Part shown: piece after piece, positions 10,926 to 20,683 of the stretch
How positions within the stretch are numbered: position 1 is the stretch's first letter
Layout: the number at the start of each line of letters is the position of its first letter
NCBI RefSeq assembly: GCF_014529535.1
Contig: NW_023503293.1
Location: 6,234,520-6,298,519 of the forward strand
DNA: 64,000 nucleotides
Source of the DNA: Bradysia coprophila
Lineage: Eukaryota > Arthropoda > Insecta > Diptera > Sciaridae
Reading direction: 5' to 3'
The notes under the pieces: generated by a model
What the model was told of the DNA's origin: nothing
Seen by the model: only the letters and a program-made list of their open reading frames with translations
Database searches by the model: none
Made by a program: the position numbers and the translations under genes

Positions 10926-12867
10926 ATGGACACAACAATCGACTGGCAAACATCTTGCCATGAACTGAAAGACCGAGGTGAACATTTGCTAAAAAGTGGC
11001 AAATGGGCCGATTGCCATTTCTTGGTCGGAGCCGAACCGAATCAAATCATGCTGCCCGCACACAAACTCATCATGTCAATGGCATCACCCGTAATGTTTT
11101 TTTGCATTTCAGTTTTTCTTGTGTCAAACGTGTCGCATTAATGATCCTTTTCACATTCAAAGGTTTTCGATGCTATGTTCAATGGCGGACTTCCTGAAAA
11201 GAATGATCCAATCGAAATATTGGATGTGCAGCCTGAGGCATTCAAATCATTGATGGAGTGAGTTGTTTGTGTCAAATTGCTGACTAAAGATTGTGGCGGG
11301 AGAGTAAACACTCGACAATGAAAAAAAAAATCCATTTCTCAGGTACATTTACACCGACAAGATCAGCATCAACAGCGTGGATAGAGCGTTCGATCTGTGT
11401 TATGTGGCGAAGAAGTATATGATTCCGTACGTGGTCGAAGTGTGTACGAAATTTTTGTGGTCGGATTTATGTCCGAAAAATGTTTGCCGAGCATTCGAAT
11501 TCGCCAATTTATTCGAAGAGCCTCGTTTAGCTGAACGATGCCTACAGGTTTGTACCGACTGTGTATTCTATTAACACTGGGAATTTGTAAGCTTTTTCTC
11601 TTTCTCCCACGCATTCAGATTATTTGCTCTAAAACGATGGACATTCTGTCTGATACCAGCTTCGAGGACATCGAACTATCAACATTGTTGACCATTCTAG
11701 ACCAAGAATACTTGCACATCGAATCTGAATTGGACTTATTCAACGCAATGGCGCACTATGCCGACAAACATGACTACCGGAAACCAATTAGTGAGTAAAT
11801 TTAGCACCCCTTTCATTCGAATCCAGTTAATGGACTTTTCTCCAATCCATCAGCCAAAGAAGAAGAAGAACAACTCAATAATGCTGGTGAAGGTACTTCG
11901 ACCAGCCAACAACAGGATGAAATGCGTAACAATGTCGACGACCGGCATACAACATTTCGAGAAGCAATTCGGAAAATTCGTTTTTTGACTCTCACTCCCA
12001 AACAGTTTGCCGAAAATGTTGTCCGAACAAATATCCTAAATCAATCAGGTAATTGTCAAGCAACCCTTATGCACAGTCAACCGAATTTTCTAATGTTCTA
12101 ACGCTTCTCATTTCGTCCAATCAGAGGCATTCGCCATTCTAATGAACATATCCAGTCCAACACATGACATTTGTCCGATGCCCGACGGATTTAGTTTAAG
12201 CACAAAGCCGAGAACGTACGAACCGTGTTTGGCGGTCGTACCTCCGCAGGACGTCGTTCGTGTGCAGCCGTTTTACGGCTTCAGCGAAGAGCAAATTGCA
12301 TTAACACAAAATGGACTGCGGGAGCCGACCTCATCACGTAGTGCGTTGGAAGCGTCACGAAACGTAATGGAAACCCGAAAATTTTACGCCACACGAACGA
12401 TTCGCCAGCACGAATCAATTGATTATTTCAACACGAGCGTGTCGGACTGCTCTCTAACATTTATGGTCGACCGAAGCATATGCATCACGGGTATCCAAGT
12501 ACCTACTCAGGTACTGGGCGATCAAATCTGTCATGCTGGACTGATACCAGATAGATATTCCGAACTACTGTACGCTCATCTGCTCGATTCACAAGGATCC
12601 CGGCTAACGTATACACATTCCTCTTCGCGCGTCCGCTTCGATTCGTTGCTGGAAATTTCGTTCGATCGACCCATTTACATTATACGGAACAAGGTCTACA
12701 AAATCGGTGTGGCATTCAACAAATCCGGCTGGTATCCGATGTGCACTTGTGTGCCCTTGATTACATGCGAAAATGTATGCTTCACATTCAATGTTGGTTC
12801 ACCGAATGAATCGGTGCGGGATGGTTTGATTCGGGCGATTGTATTCCAGTTGACGCGCGTGAATTGA
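10926..12867 (+). CDS. BTB-BACK-PHR domain protein (BTBD1/2/3/6-like)
   Basis: Proteins of this architecture are usually substrate adaptors for CUL3 ubiquitin ligases. Exons: 10926-11090, 11163-11257, 11343-11547, 11619-11790, 11854-12048, 12125-12867, summing to 1575 nt (524 aa plus stop). Seen: an N-terminal BTB domain (about residues 20-125, with WADCHFLVG, PAHKLIMSMASPVFDAMFNG and YIYTD), a BACK region (about 130-240, with AFEFANLFEEPRLAERCLQ), a charged spacer in exon 5 (starting KEEEEQ) that differs from the compact linker I would expect, and a C-terminal PHR domain (last 150 residues, FMVDRSICITGIQVPTQ onward). The ATG begins MDTTIDWQ, matching the short leader before the BTB domain in relatives. 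Which family member it is cannot be settled without alignment. Confidence 0.93.
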
Positions 12868-13216
12868 TATTGATATGTGACTGGGACGTTCAAACATGGA
12901 TTTTAATGTTGAAAATATACAATTATGAAATAAGAGAGACGTGTATTGAATTGCATTGAGGGATGGGCAGGGGAAGATCACTGGAACTTGATCATCCGTT
13001 TCTATGGTTCGGAAGTTTTACCTCGAAAAATTTTCCGAGTGGACTCGAATAACAGTAAATTTAGGACTTGGACACATACTGTCCCGATCAATGGATGTTT
13101 TTTTAGCTTTCAGTACCCGGCATAGCCGTGAAGTATTCCCAAAATCAAATTGCCATTCGTTTGGCGATTTTTCTTTGTGTTTCTTCAAAATTTGGCGATT
13201 TAACAAATCAGCCAAA

Positions 13217-13389
13217 AATGTCAAGAAAAATCGGCAAAGTGTGAAGAAATGCTAAGAAAAATTACCAGTGTGAAGAACGTGAAGAAACGTCATTAAGACT
13301 CCATTCCTTTTTGTGTTTCTGGACGTTTTTCACACCTTGGCACTTTTTCTCGGCATTTCTTCAAACTTTGCCGATTTTTCTTGGTGATT
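13217..13389. repeat. Inverted repeat with arms of about 83 bp
   Basis: The left arm (about 13217-13297), containing AGAAAAATCGGCAAAGTGTG, pairs with the right arm (about 13305-13389), containing AACTTTGCCGATTTTTCTTG. Mismatches are scattered. The sequence is rich in GAAGAAA and TTTCTTC words, which also occur just to the left. Confidence 0.7.
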
Positions 13390-13670
13390 CTTCACTGGAA
13401 AGTACCCGGCTATTCTTCTAAATCGAGACTCATGTAAGACATTTTGCCACCATCACTATCACTGAAATTTCGATTCTTGCCTAGTGAATCGGATTAGACG
13501 ACACAGAAACCAATAATTAAACAAAAGTAAAATCTTCTACCTTGACGCTTTTGGACGAAATCGGAAGAGAACAGAAACTGGATCGAAATACCGAGAAACA
13601 TTGGAGAAAGCCCCAAGTTTTCATAACAAAATTTTGGCAAATCCTTGACTTCCTTACAGAAAACCGTGCT

Positions 13671-13863
13671 TAGACCGAGGGGGAAACAACAACGGAAAAT
13701 CCTGTCCCCCATCTAGTCCCTCCATTCGCTTATATTTTCCATCCGTTCGACCATTTTTTGCCTCCATTCGCTCATAATTTACCTTCGTTCGTTCCAGTCA
13801 TTCGCTCCGATGGCGAATGTAGCCTGTCCCACCATTCGCTCTTGTTGTTTCCCCCTCGGCTTA
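13671..13863. repeat. MITE-like element carrying an internal CCATTCGCT minisatellite
   Basis: The ends TAGACCGAGGGGGAAACAAC and GTTGTTTCCCCCTCGGCTTA form a terminal inverted repeat of about 20 bp. Between them CCATTCGCT-type words occur several times at irregular spacing (from about 13722 to 13850). Only this part of the window shows GC-rich termini of this type. Confidence 0.7.
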
Positions 13864-14199
13864 GAGACCCCGTTGCTTTACGTGCTTAAAATTTCTGTCT
13901 TTACCCGAGAAATAGAAAAATGCAGAAAAGTCTGTTTTCGTTTCTAATGTACATTGAAATGAGTATGGTGCTGGTGTAGAAAAATCATAGAAACGAAATG
14001 CGTTGATCAGTGAGCTTTTCTATGAAACACTTTGAATTTGAATTTCTTTTTGGCAAAAACGTTTTTACCCCAAAAGCCTCGGACAGACAGAAATCTTCTA
14101 ATTTTTGGTGGCTACGCTACGTTTGATATAATCGCTTCTCTACATACGAAAACTTCTGTTCAAAATGTGTTTTTAATGAATACGACAACACGACAACTA

Positions 14200-15331
14200 T
14201 CAGTAGGTTTTTAAAGGATCCTGATCGTCTACCGAATCTAACAAAATTTTCGTCAACTTAGGATCACTAGAGTCACTGCAAAATCGTTTGTAGAACTCGG
14301 ATCGAAATACTTCGAAGAATCCCCGCTCGGAGTTGCTGTGGTTCATCAACACTACACTAATGTTACGGTGAACGGCATCGAGCACATCGTGATGCGACAT
14401 CTCACCTACAGAAAATGGACAAGGGAAAAAATTCATTCCACACATGGACGGGAAATTGGTTTCCGCACTCACCCGTAACGTATAAATCAGCTGGCACTCC
14501 TTTAAGACCAGAAGCGCCCGAACCGGCACACAGTGCTATCGTTTTAATTTCGCTACACATATTTTGATTCGATCCGATGGCAATTTGTACATGGTTGAGG
14601 TTCGATCCGGCTTTAATGGTTTCCACAACCGATTCGAAAGGTTTCGATTGGTTCATTTCAATGATACGACCAGCACCCCTATTCGGATCGGTTATGTTTG
14701 GAGTAATAGGACGACTGTCGAACTGAACACCTTTCCCAGTTATGACCGAACATAACCAGTCGTTAATGCCACCATCGACAGCATCCCAGGCAGTGTGAGG
14801 AGAGTAAACAGCTATCTGGTTCTCCAAACATTTTGCTACGATACGATCCTTCCAGTTGCTAGAGTGAAAAATTAGAGTCAAAAGTCAGTGCCGAACAGTG
14901 CTCACAATGACAAAACAATGGTCCCACCTTTGGCTAATTCTCTTCATAGGAACAAATATTGGCGGATGATACGATATTATCAAATCAACTGATGAATTGA
15001 TGGCATTCTCCAGTACCTTTTCCGTCAGATCATTTACAACGAGCGCAGATCTCACGATTCTGAAATGGAGAAATTAGTTGCGATCCGACCGAATTGTTGA
15101 ATCATCCACAAACCTCGGTTTGGTGGGTTCTATCAATAAACCCACATTATCCCACTTTTCGGCTAAACTAAGCGGAGCAAACTCTTCGAGGACTCTAACC
15201 ATTTCCGGTAAAGTAAAAAATTTCGGTTCGTCTTGCATGACTTTGTGTATAAATCGCGATTTAGCTAGGACAGGTTTAACGATTGCCGATAGACGTGTTG
15301 TCAAATATCTCATTTCTGTATTTATTGTCAC
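14200..15331 (-). CDS. NIF3-like protein (NIF3L1 / DUF34 family)
   Basis: NIF3-family proteins are metal-binding toroidal proteins related to bacterial YbgI and the so-called GTP cyclohydrolase 1 type 2 group; the reaction in animals is not settled. Exons (minus): 15331-15114, 15059-14928, 14858-14473, 14405-14200, total 942 nt (313 aa plus stop). Seen: near the N-terminus LAEKWDNVGLLIEP, a family hallmark; then DLIISYHPPIFVPMKRIS with the metal-site His; AVYSPHTAWDAVDGGINDWL; ALCAGSGASGL; and GEMSHHDVLDAV with C-terminal His residues. These cover the conserved metal ligands. From Met7 the leader is basic and nearly free of acidic residues up to residue 31, compatible with a mitochondrial presequence. 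Met32 is an alternative start that would remove it. A plus-strand 86-codon frame over exon 1 is a shadow. Confidence 0.93.
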
Positions 15332-15604
15332 AACATAACCTCAGATCGGCAGATTATGTTCTCGTGAATGAATGAAGTTTCTGTATCATAAACCATCAAT
15401 GAGTGTAGTGGGGGTAATTTCAAAAATAATTCCTGAGTGGAGGTGTACATACTGATGTACATCATGTTTCCGCACTTTTCTTGACTGAAGACCCCTCATT
15501 TATTACATTTGTTGTAATTTGTAAATTAACTTATTTCTCAGATGATGATTGATAACAACAGCTCTAGCCAACCATCGTTTACAAAATTAGGAGCACTAAA
15601 ATCG

Positions 15605-15665
15605 GACAGTTAACCAGGCAGTAGCAGTCGATTTGACGAAGCAACTAGATGAATAGTCCTTTAAA
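15605..15665. repeat. Partial, degenerate copy of the CCAGGCAGGAGC MITE family
   Basis: GTTAACCAGGCAGTAGCAGT followed by GATTTGAC and AATAGTCCTT resembles the left end of the element at 35893-36084 (GTTAACCAGGCAGGAGCGCT, then GATTTGAC). Only one end is recognisable here. Confidence 0.5.
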
Positions 15666-15934
15666 AAATACTTTACTCTTTCGAGATTCTAGGCATCCAG
15701 GGACAGATGGAAACTGTTGACTGCATTGAACCTTCTAACAAAGACAAATTCTTCTAATTGGCCCATCAAAACAAATCTAAGAATCTTATGACGTTCAATT
15801 CAAGAACGTCCACCTCTTGTGGGGTATCCGAATTGAGGCTTAAGTGCATCAGTTAACTTGCAACTAAATTTGGGTGTGAAAAAACAAAGCTGGTGTCTTT
15901 GCACATTACATCGAAGGGCTTTGATCAGTTCGTA

Positions 15935-16110
15935 ATAGTATATTACTTCCAAGGCTCCAAGTTGTGTATTTGATAAATGGGATGTTACAGCCTGACCCGA
16001 AGGGTATTCCCCACTTGTCAAATAACAACTTGGAACCTCGTAAGTACAATGCTTTACGTGATTAGGCAATGTAAATGAAAATGAAACATGCTGTAACACG
16101 TAAAACAAGT
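15935..16110. repeat. Dispersed foldback repeat, partner at 63150-63260
   Basis: AATAGTATATTACTTCCAAG, then CCAAGTTGTGTATTTGATAA, match the reverse complement of the partner. The right half (AACTTGGAACCTCG, then ATGAAACATGCTGTAACACG) matches it again in other orientations. Within this copy the two halves are inverted relative to each other, so it can fold back. Confidence 0.65.
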
Positions 16111-16308
16111 AAAACAGCGTCCTGGCATTTTCCTAAACCTCAAATGGTCAAATGTCAGCCCTTCCAACGAAATATGGGATATTTCCTATAGCTGTTCTCT
16201 TCACGGCGTTCCAAATCCGCAGTGGGGACCAATATGAAGCAATTGTTTCTCTCACAGGCGCTTTGTCATGAAACACTTGCAAAGCCAGAAAAAAAACGAC
16301 ACCTAAGG

Positions 16309-16662
16309 CACAGCACTGCTTCTAGCATGAACACAGAAAATATTGGGAGGATGATGAAATCACAGTAGGCACTGCGTTACTTTTGTAAAGATAGATTGTT
16401 TTCGTTGCATAACTTAAGTATGGTTTCCACTCAACAAAAAGTACTAAGTGTGAGAGCCGTGAGAGAGCGATCTGTCATAATTACTTAAAATTAAAATTAC
16501 AAGGAAAAATTAAACAAATTCAATTTTATCTCTCTCGCACGGAGTACTTTAATCAAGCCTTAAAACATGCAATACAAACAATCCTAAGCAGTGGTTCTTA
16601 TCACTAAAGCCTCCAAACTTGACACTTGTCAACTCAGTGTTCATGCTAGGAGCAGTGCTGTG
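16309..16662. repeat. Inverted-repeat element with nested hairpin
   Basis: CACAGCACTGCTTCTAGCAT at the left end pairs with ATGCTAGGAGCAGTGCTGTG at the right end, and the pairing extends a few bases inward (GAACAC / GTGTTC). Inside, AAAGTACTAAGTGTGAGAG pairs imperfectly with CTCTCGCACGGAGTACTTT, giving a second nested inverted repeat. No coding frame. Confidence 0.7.
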
Positions 16663-16909
16663 AAGACCTATATTACACTCACAATGTTTTAGCGCCAGTT
16701 TTTCGTAAAATGTTGTGAAGGAATGTTAAAATGTGAATGTTGCCAACGTCACGCATTTCATTTTCATTGAAAAACTGAAACATTGGAAACACAAAAGCAG
16801 CTGACGCGTGTTATTATAGTTTTTCGATTCGTAAATAAGACGAAGTAAGATCTAATCGACATTCAAAACAAAGAAGTGAAGAAATTTTTGGTCATTTTAA
16901 ACGGAAAAG

Positions 16910-17571
16910 ATGGGAAAAATTTTCCTGGAACACAGTAATGGCGTTAAGCTTTACTCGTGCATTGCCTGCGACACGAATCTGACAAATAAAGGCCATTTGA
17001 TTAGTACACGATTTACTGGTGCTACTGGTTGGTGAAGAAAAGAGACGAAATTCTACCATTTTGAATGGACTCTTTCGATAAATTTAGTTTTTAATTTTTA
17101 CTTTTTCCTTCAGGACGCGCCTATCTATTCAAATATGTTGTCAATTTAACATATAGCAATGTCCAGGATCGTGTAATGCTGACGGGACGGCATATGGTCA
17201 GAGATGTTATGTGTAAAAGTTGTGGAGCGAAATTGGGATGGATGTACGAATTTGCTACCGAGGACAATCAAAGGTAAACAAAAAGTTTGAATTTTGTAAA
17301 ATCGTTCCGTATGCTTGGGACAATTTGTATAAATATGTTCAGCAAGGGATGGACACTGTGCTCGAGACATATTTATTGAATGTGTGAACGATAATTTCCT
17401 TGAATATTCCAAAACTAGGTCATAGTGTCTGGCTTCGTTTAAACATGTTTCTCTCTATTTTCTTGCAGATACAAAGAGGGCAAAGTGATTTTAGAACACG
17501 CTCTAATCACAGAATCAGAAGGATTTCAGGACTTACCATCAACGCCGAGTCGAAATAATTACGAGCAGTAA
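16910..17571 (+). CDS. yippee: Yippee family zinc-binding protein
   Basis: Yippee proteins are small, highly conserved zinc-binding proteins; relatives act in CTLH ubiquitin-ligase and cytoskeletal contexts, but the exact role of this branch is unclear. Exons: 16910-17027, 17114-17273, 17469-17571, total 381 nt (126 aa plus stop). Seen: zinc ligands Cys17/Cys20 and Cys73/Cys76, and the family signatures [15 protein letters not shown] and [20 protein letters not shown] followed by [10 protein letters not shown], then [18 protein letters not shown]. Length matches the family (about 120 aa). The start at 16910 gives MGKIFLEH, the standard N-terminus of the family. The sequence looks closer to fly yippee and YPEL1-4 than to YPEL5 because of MYEFATE and LEHALITE. 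A candidate poly(A) signal AATAAA lies near 17746. Confidence 0.95.
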
Positions 17572-20500
17572 GCAAGCACACACACATTAGATATTAAGTT
17601 TACCGATTAGTTGGCACAACCGTAAATCTTGTGTATCATTCATTATGTTGAAATCCTTTGTTTCTTTTGCTCCTCATTTTTTCCCCCTCATTTCATTTTC
17701 TTATTCTTTGTGTAAATCAAAACTTTTATAATCATAACGAGACGAAATAAAATTTGAATGAAATTTTACTTAGCATTAAGCATCGCATAAAATTGAGTTT
17801 CAATCCAATTCGACATTTTGGCATGGACATCCTTATTATTCCGAAGGGTTGACTTCTGGCCAATCCTGTCTGACTCGAGAAAACCATTACAAAGTCTGGA
17901 CAGTATTAAGAGGAGCTAGCACATATCATGACCTTGTAATTTGGGTAGTTTTCTTGTAAAAACGAATTTTTCACAGAAAGAAGTTACTTCTAAGAAATCT
18001 TTGGCTGGCAGTGTCAATGTGGATTTGCCAATGTTACTCATATCGACTAATAGGTGCTGCAACAGTGTTTATGCAATTGTGTCTCCTATGTATTTCTTTG
18101 GCTCAGGGCTGGAATAACAATTTCAGCGCCCTGAGCAATTGATATTAAGCAAAAAGGGATTCTTTTGAATTTCGACTGACCGAAATCGGTGCTATTCTGG
18201 GACTTTTTTTATATATGCCTAGTTAGACCTTGGTGCCTAGGCCAGTCTCAGTCTCAGATATTTTTGATCTTCCATAACTGATTGGTTGCAAGTGGCCAAA
18301 TGTCGAAAAATGGGTTTCGTAGTCCAGATGTCATTTTCTTAAGGTGGCAAGGACATGGACGTGTATAGGTTCGTTGGAAAGCTGAGTTCGAATACTTCTG
18401 GGGCAAATATTACCTTCATAAAATTTGGTGCTAAACGGAAGAAAATATGACTTCCGGAAAATTTCTCAAAATCGATGTAACCTCGGTGAACTTTGATGAG
18501 TGCTGTGACTTCACTAATGCAATTATTTTATTAAATTATTACTTGTTATGAATGTGGAGGACCTCAGCTTTACAGCGATACGTATAGTTAGTAGTTTGGC
18601 AGAGTGAAACACACAGTTTTCATCTGTTACGTAGTGATGTGCCAAACTACTAAATATGGGTATCGATGTAAATCTGAGGTACTCCACATTCAAAATAAGT
18701 AATAATTTAATCAAATAATTATGCATTAGCCACAGCTCTCATCAAAGTTCACCGAGATTTTCTATATTCTGAGAAATTTTCTGGAGGTTATATTTTCGGC
18801 CGTTTATCATCAAATTTTTTGAAATTAATATTTGTCCCGGTAGTACTCGACATCAGCTTTTCAACGAACATATACACGCCCGTGTCCTCGCCACCTTACG
18901 GATATGAAATCCGGACTACGAAACCCCATTTTTCGACATTTGGCCACTTACAACCAGCCAAGTATGGAAGATCAAAAATATCTGAGATTGGTTTTGGGGC
19001 CTAGACACCAAGGCCTAACTAGGTATACATAAAAGAGTCCCGGAATAAGTAGAGCCGATTTCGGTCAGTCGAAATTCAAAAGAATCGCTCAGGATATAAA
19101 TGATGGCGAGCGGAGTAAGCGAGAAATTTTCAAAATTTTGTGCCTTCAAAACGTTCTAGGGCTCACTTCGCAGCGTTCTTCACTGCTCCTGCTCTCAGCT
19201 CACTTAGCCCTTAGGTTAAGCTTCAGCAGGAGCAAACATCTAACTGGAGAGTGGAGACCGTAACGGCGTAACATTCATTATCCAGCTTCTTGGGCTCGGA
19301 TTATTTTTTGTATTGAAAATTTTAGTTAAATCAAATTTCATCTATATATTTTCGATCATACTTAACTACTACTAACCCTGAATAGCTTGCACGGAAAAAA
19401 ATCATCGAAATGGGTTGGGTAGTTCTGGAAATGCTGGAGTTTCTCCACTTAGTCATGAGTCCGACAACACTTTATTTCCCTTTTTTTATTGGTCGAAATT
19501 AATTAGATTGTAAAATTAGCTGAGTTTTGAAGCTCTCAATACTTAAGTGTCAACGATCAGCTCTCAGAGTGAATTTCGCAAAACTGAAAAGTCTTTCACA
19601 CAATGCACTATTGCATTTATAAAGAATTGGAGCCCGACATAGTTTGTTCTCAACCTGAACTGAATCTATAAATGCGATCAGATCACATAACTTCAAATTC
19701 ACATCCGATTTGAAAATTTATAGATCAGTTTTTCAGACTCGTTGCATCCATTCGCGTCCGAAGTAAGGCTAGGTGGCAGACAGTTAAATTTTCTATACGT
19801 TTCGGTAATTTGTCGGGTCAAATACGTAAAACAGTATCACCGCACTGTCAACCGTCAACTGAAAAAGCTCGAAGGAGACGTAGTCGGCTATCAAAAATCC
19901 GAAAAAATTACACAGCTGACGAAGATCTATATCAGCGTCAGTAACGGAATATCCTAGACTCAGAAATGGCTACAGATGTGAAATAGTTATTTGTTCAACG
20001 AGTGGAGGAAATGAAATAGGAAATTCCAACGAGAGCGCTCTGGCTGCAATTTCGCTAGAGTTGGACTTTCCTTTTTCCTATTCCTCCCAGAGATGAACAC
20101 AACGTTTTGCTCCACGAAACGAAAACATTAATTCGCCATACGATAAGTGAATTTATACGAGTTATGCGGGTGAGAAAGTGAATTATGCTGGATGGTAGAT
20201 GGAGAGATTCGTCAACCAAACTCAATTTTCTCATAGCCTATTGAGGGAAGAAAATATGGTTGATCACACCGCACGCATGGAAATAGTTATTTGTTTTACA
20301 AGAGGAGAAAGTAAAAAAAAATGTAAACGTGTGCGAGAGTTGCTGCCCGCGATGATTCGTAATAGGACCACCTGAAGAGAATCTGTAGAAGAAACTCCTG
20401 AGGACTCTGCAATAGGCCGTGTTACACGTATGCCGAAGAAAATATCAGCCTTTCCGGAATGATGGTTTCAAATAGTATCGCTCGATTACGAATTGTGTCG

Positions 20501-20683
20501 CTACGTGACGATCTGATTTCAGGACAGGAAAGGCAAAGACCAATTTAGTGAAATTACATTTATTGTAGAGTTTTCAATAATTACACGAAAGAATATCTAA
20601 CGACACTTGATTGGTCTATTGACTGAGAACACTAGTACAATGTAATAAATAGACGAAATTAATGCTGGCCTTTACGGTTCTTC
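17572..20683. other. Spacer between yippee and SA, with a large inverted repeat
   Basis: The genes are convergent, so their 3' UTRs lie at the two ends. The main content is the roughly 930 bp imperfect palindrome at 18158-19086. Near 19980 and 20281 the phrase AAATAGTTATTTGTT recurs with similar context, a weak local duplication. No exon recognised. Confidence 0.55.
18158..19086. repeat. Large imperfect foldback (about 930 bp, arms over 400 bp)
   Basis: The left end GATTCTTTTGAATTTCGACT pairs with the right end AGTCGAAATTCAAAAGAATC. Complementarity continues through GACCGAAATCGG / CCGATTTCGGTC, GCCTAGTTAG / CTAACTAGG, a block with ATTTTTGATCTTCCATA, AAATGTCGAAAAATGGG / CCCATTTTTCGACATTT and GGTGAACTTTGATGAG / CTCATCAAAGTTCACC, to a centre near 18610-18640. 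Outside the arms a CTGAGC word is also inverted. No transposase frame is present. Mismatches and indels show it is not a recent copy. Confidence 0.85.

Larger units (their letters stand above)
12868..14199. other. Spacer between the convergent BTB and NIF3-like genes
   Basis: It contains the 3' UTRs of two convergent genes and two inverted-repeat elements (13217-13389 and 13671-13863). No coding exon is seen. Confidence 0.55.
15332..16909. other. Repeat-rich spacer upstream of NIF3-like and yippee
   Basis: The two flanking genes are divergent, so promoters of both should lie here. Repeats occupy 15605-15665, 15935-16110 and 16309-16662. A minus-strand frame of 102 codons at 15800-16108 lies largely within a repeat shared with the right end of the window and is not accepted as a gene. 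Confidence 0.55.

Noticed and set aside
15800-16108. Minus-strand open frame of 102 codons
   Set aside because: Most of it lies over a repeat that recurs at 63150-63260 in both orientations.
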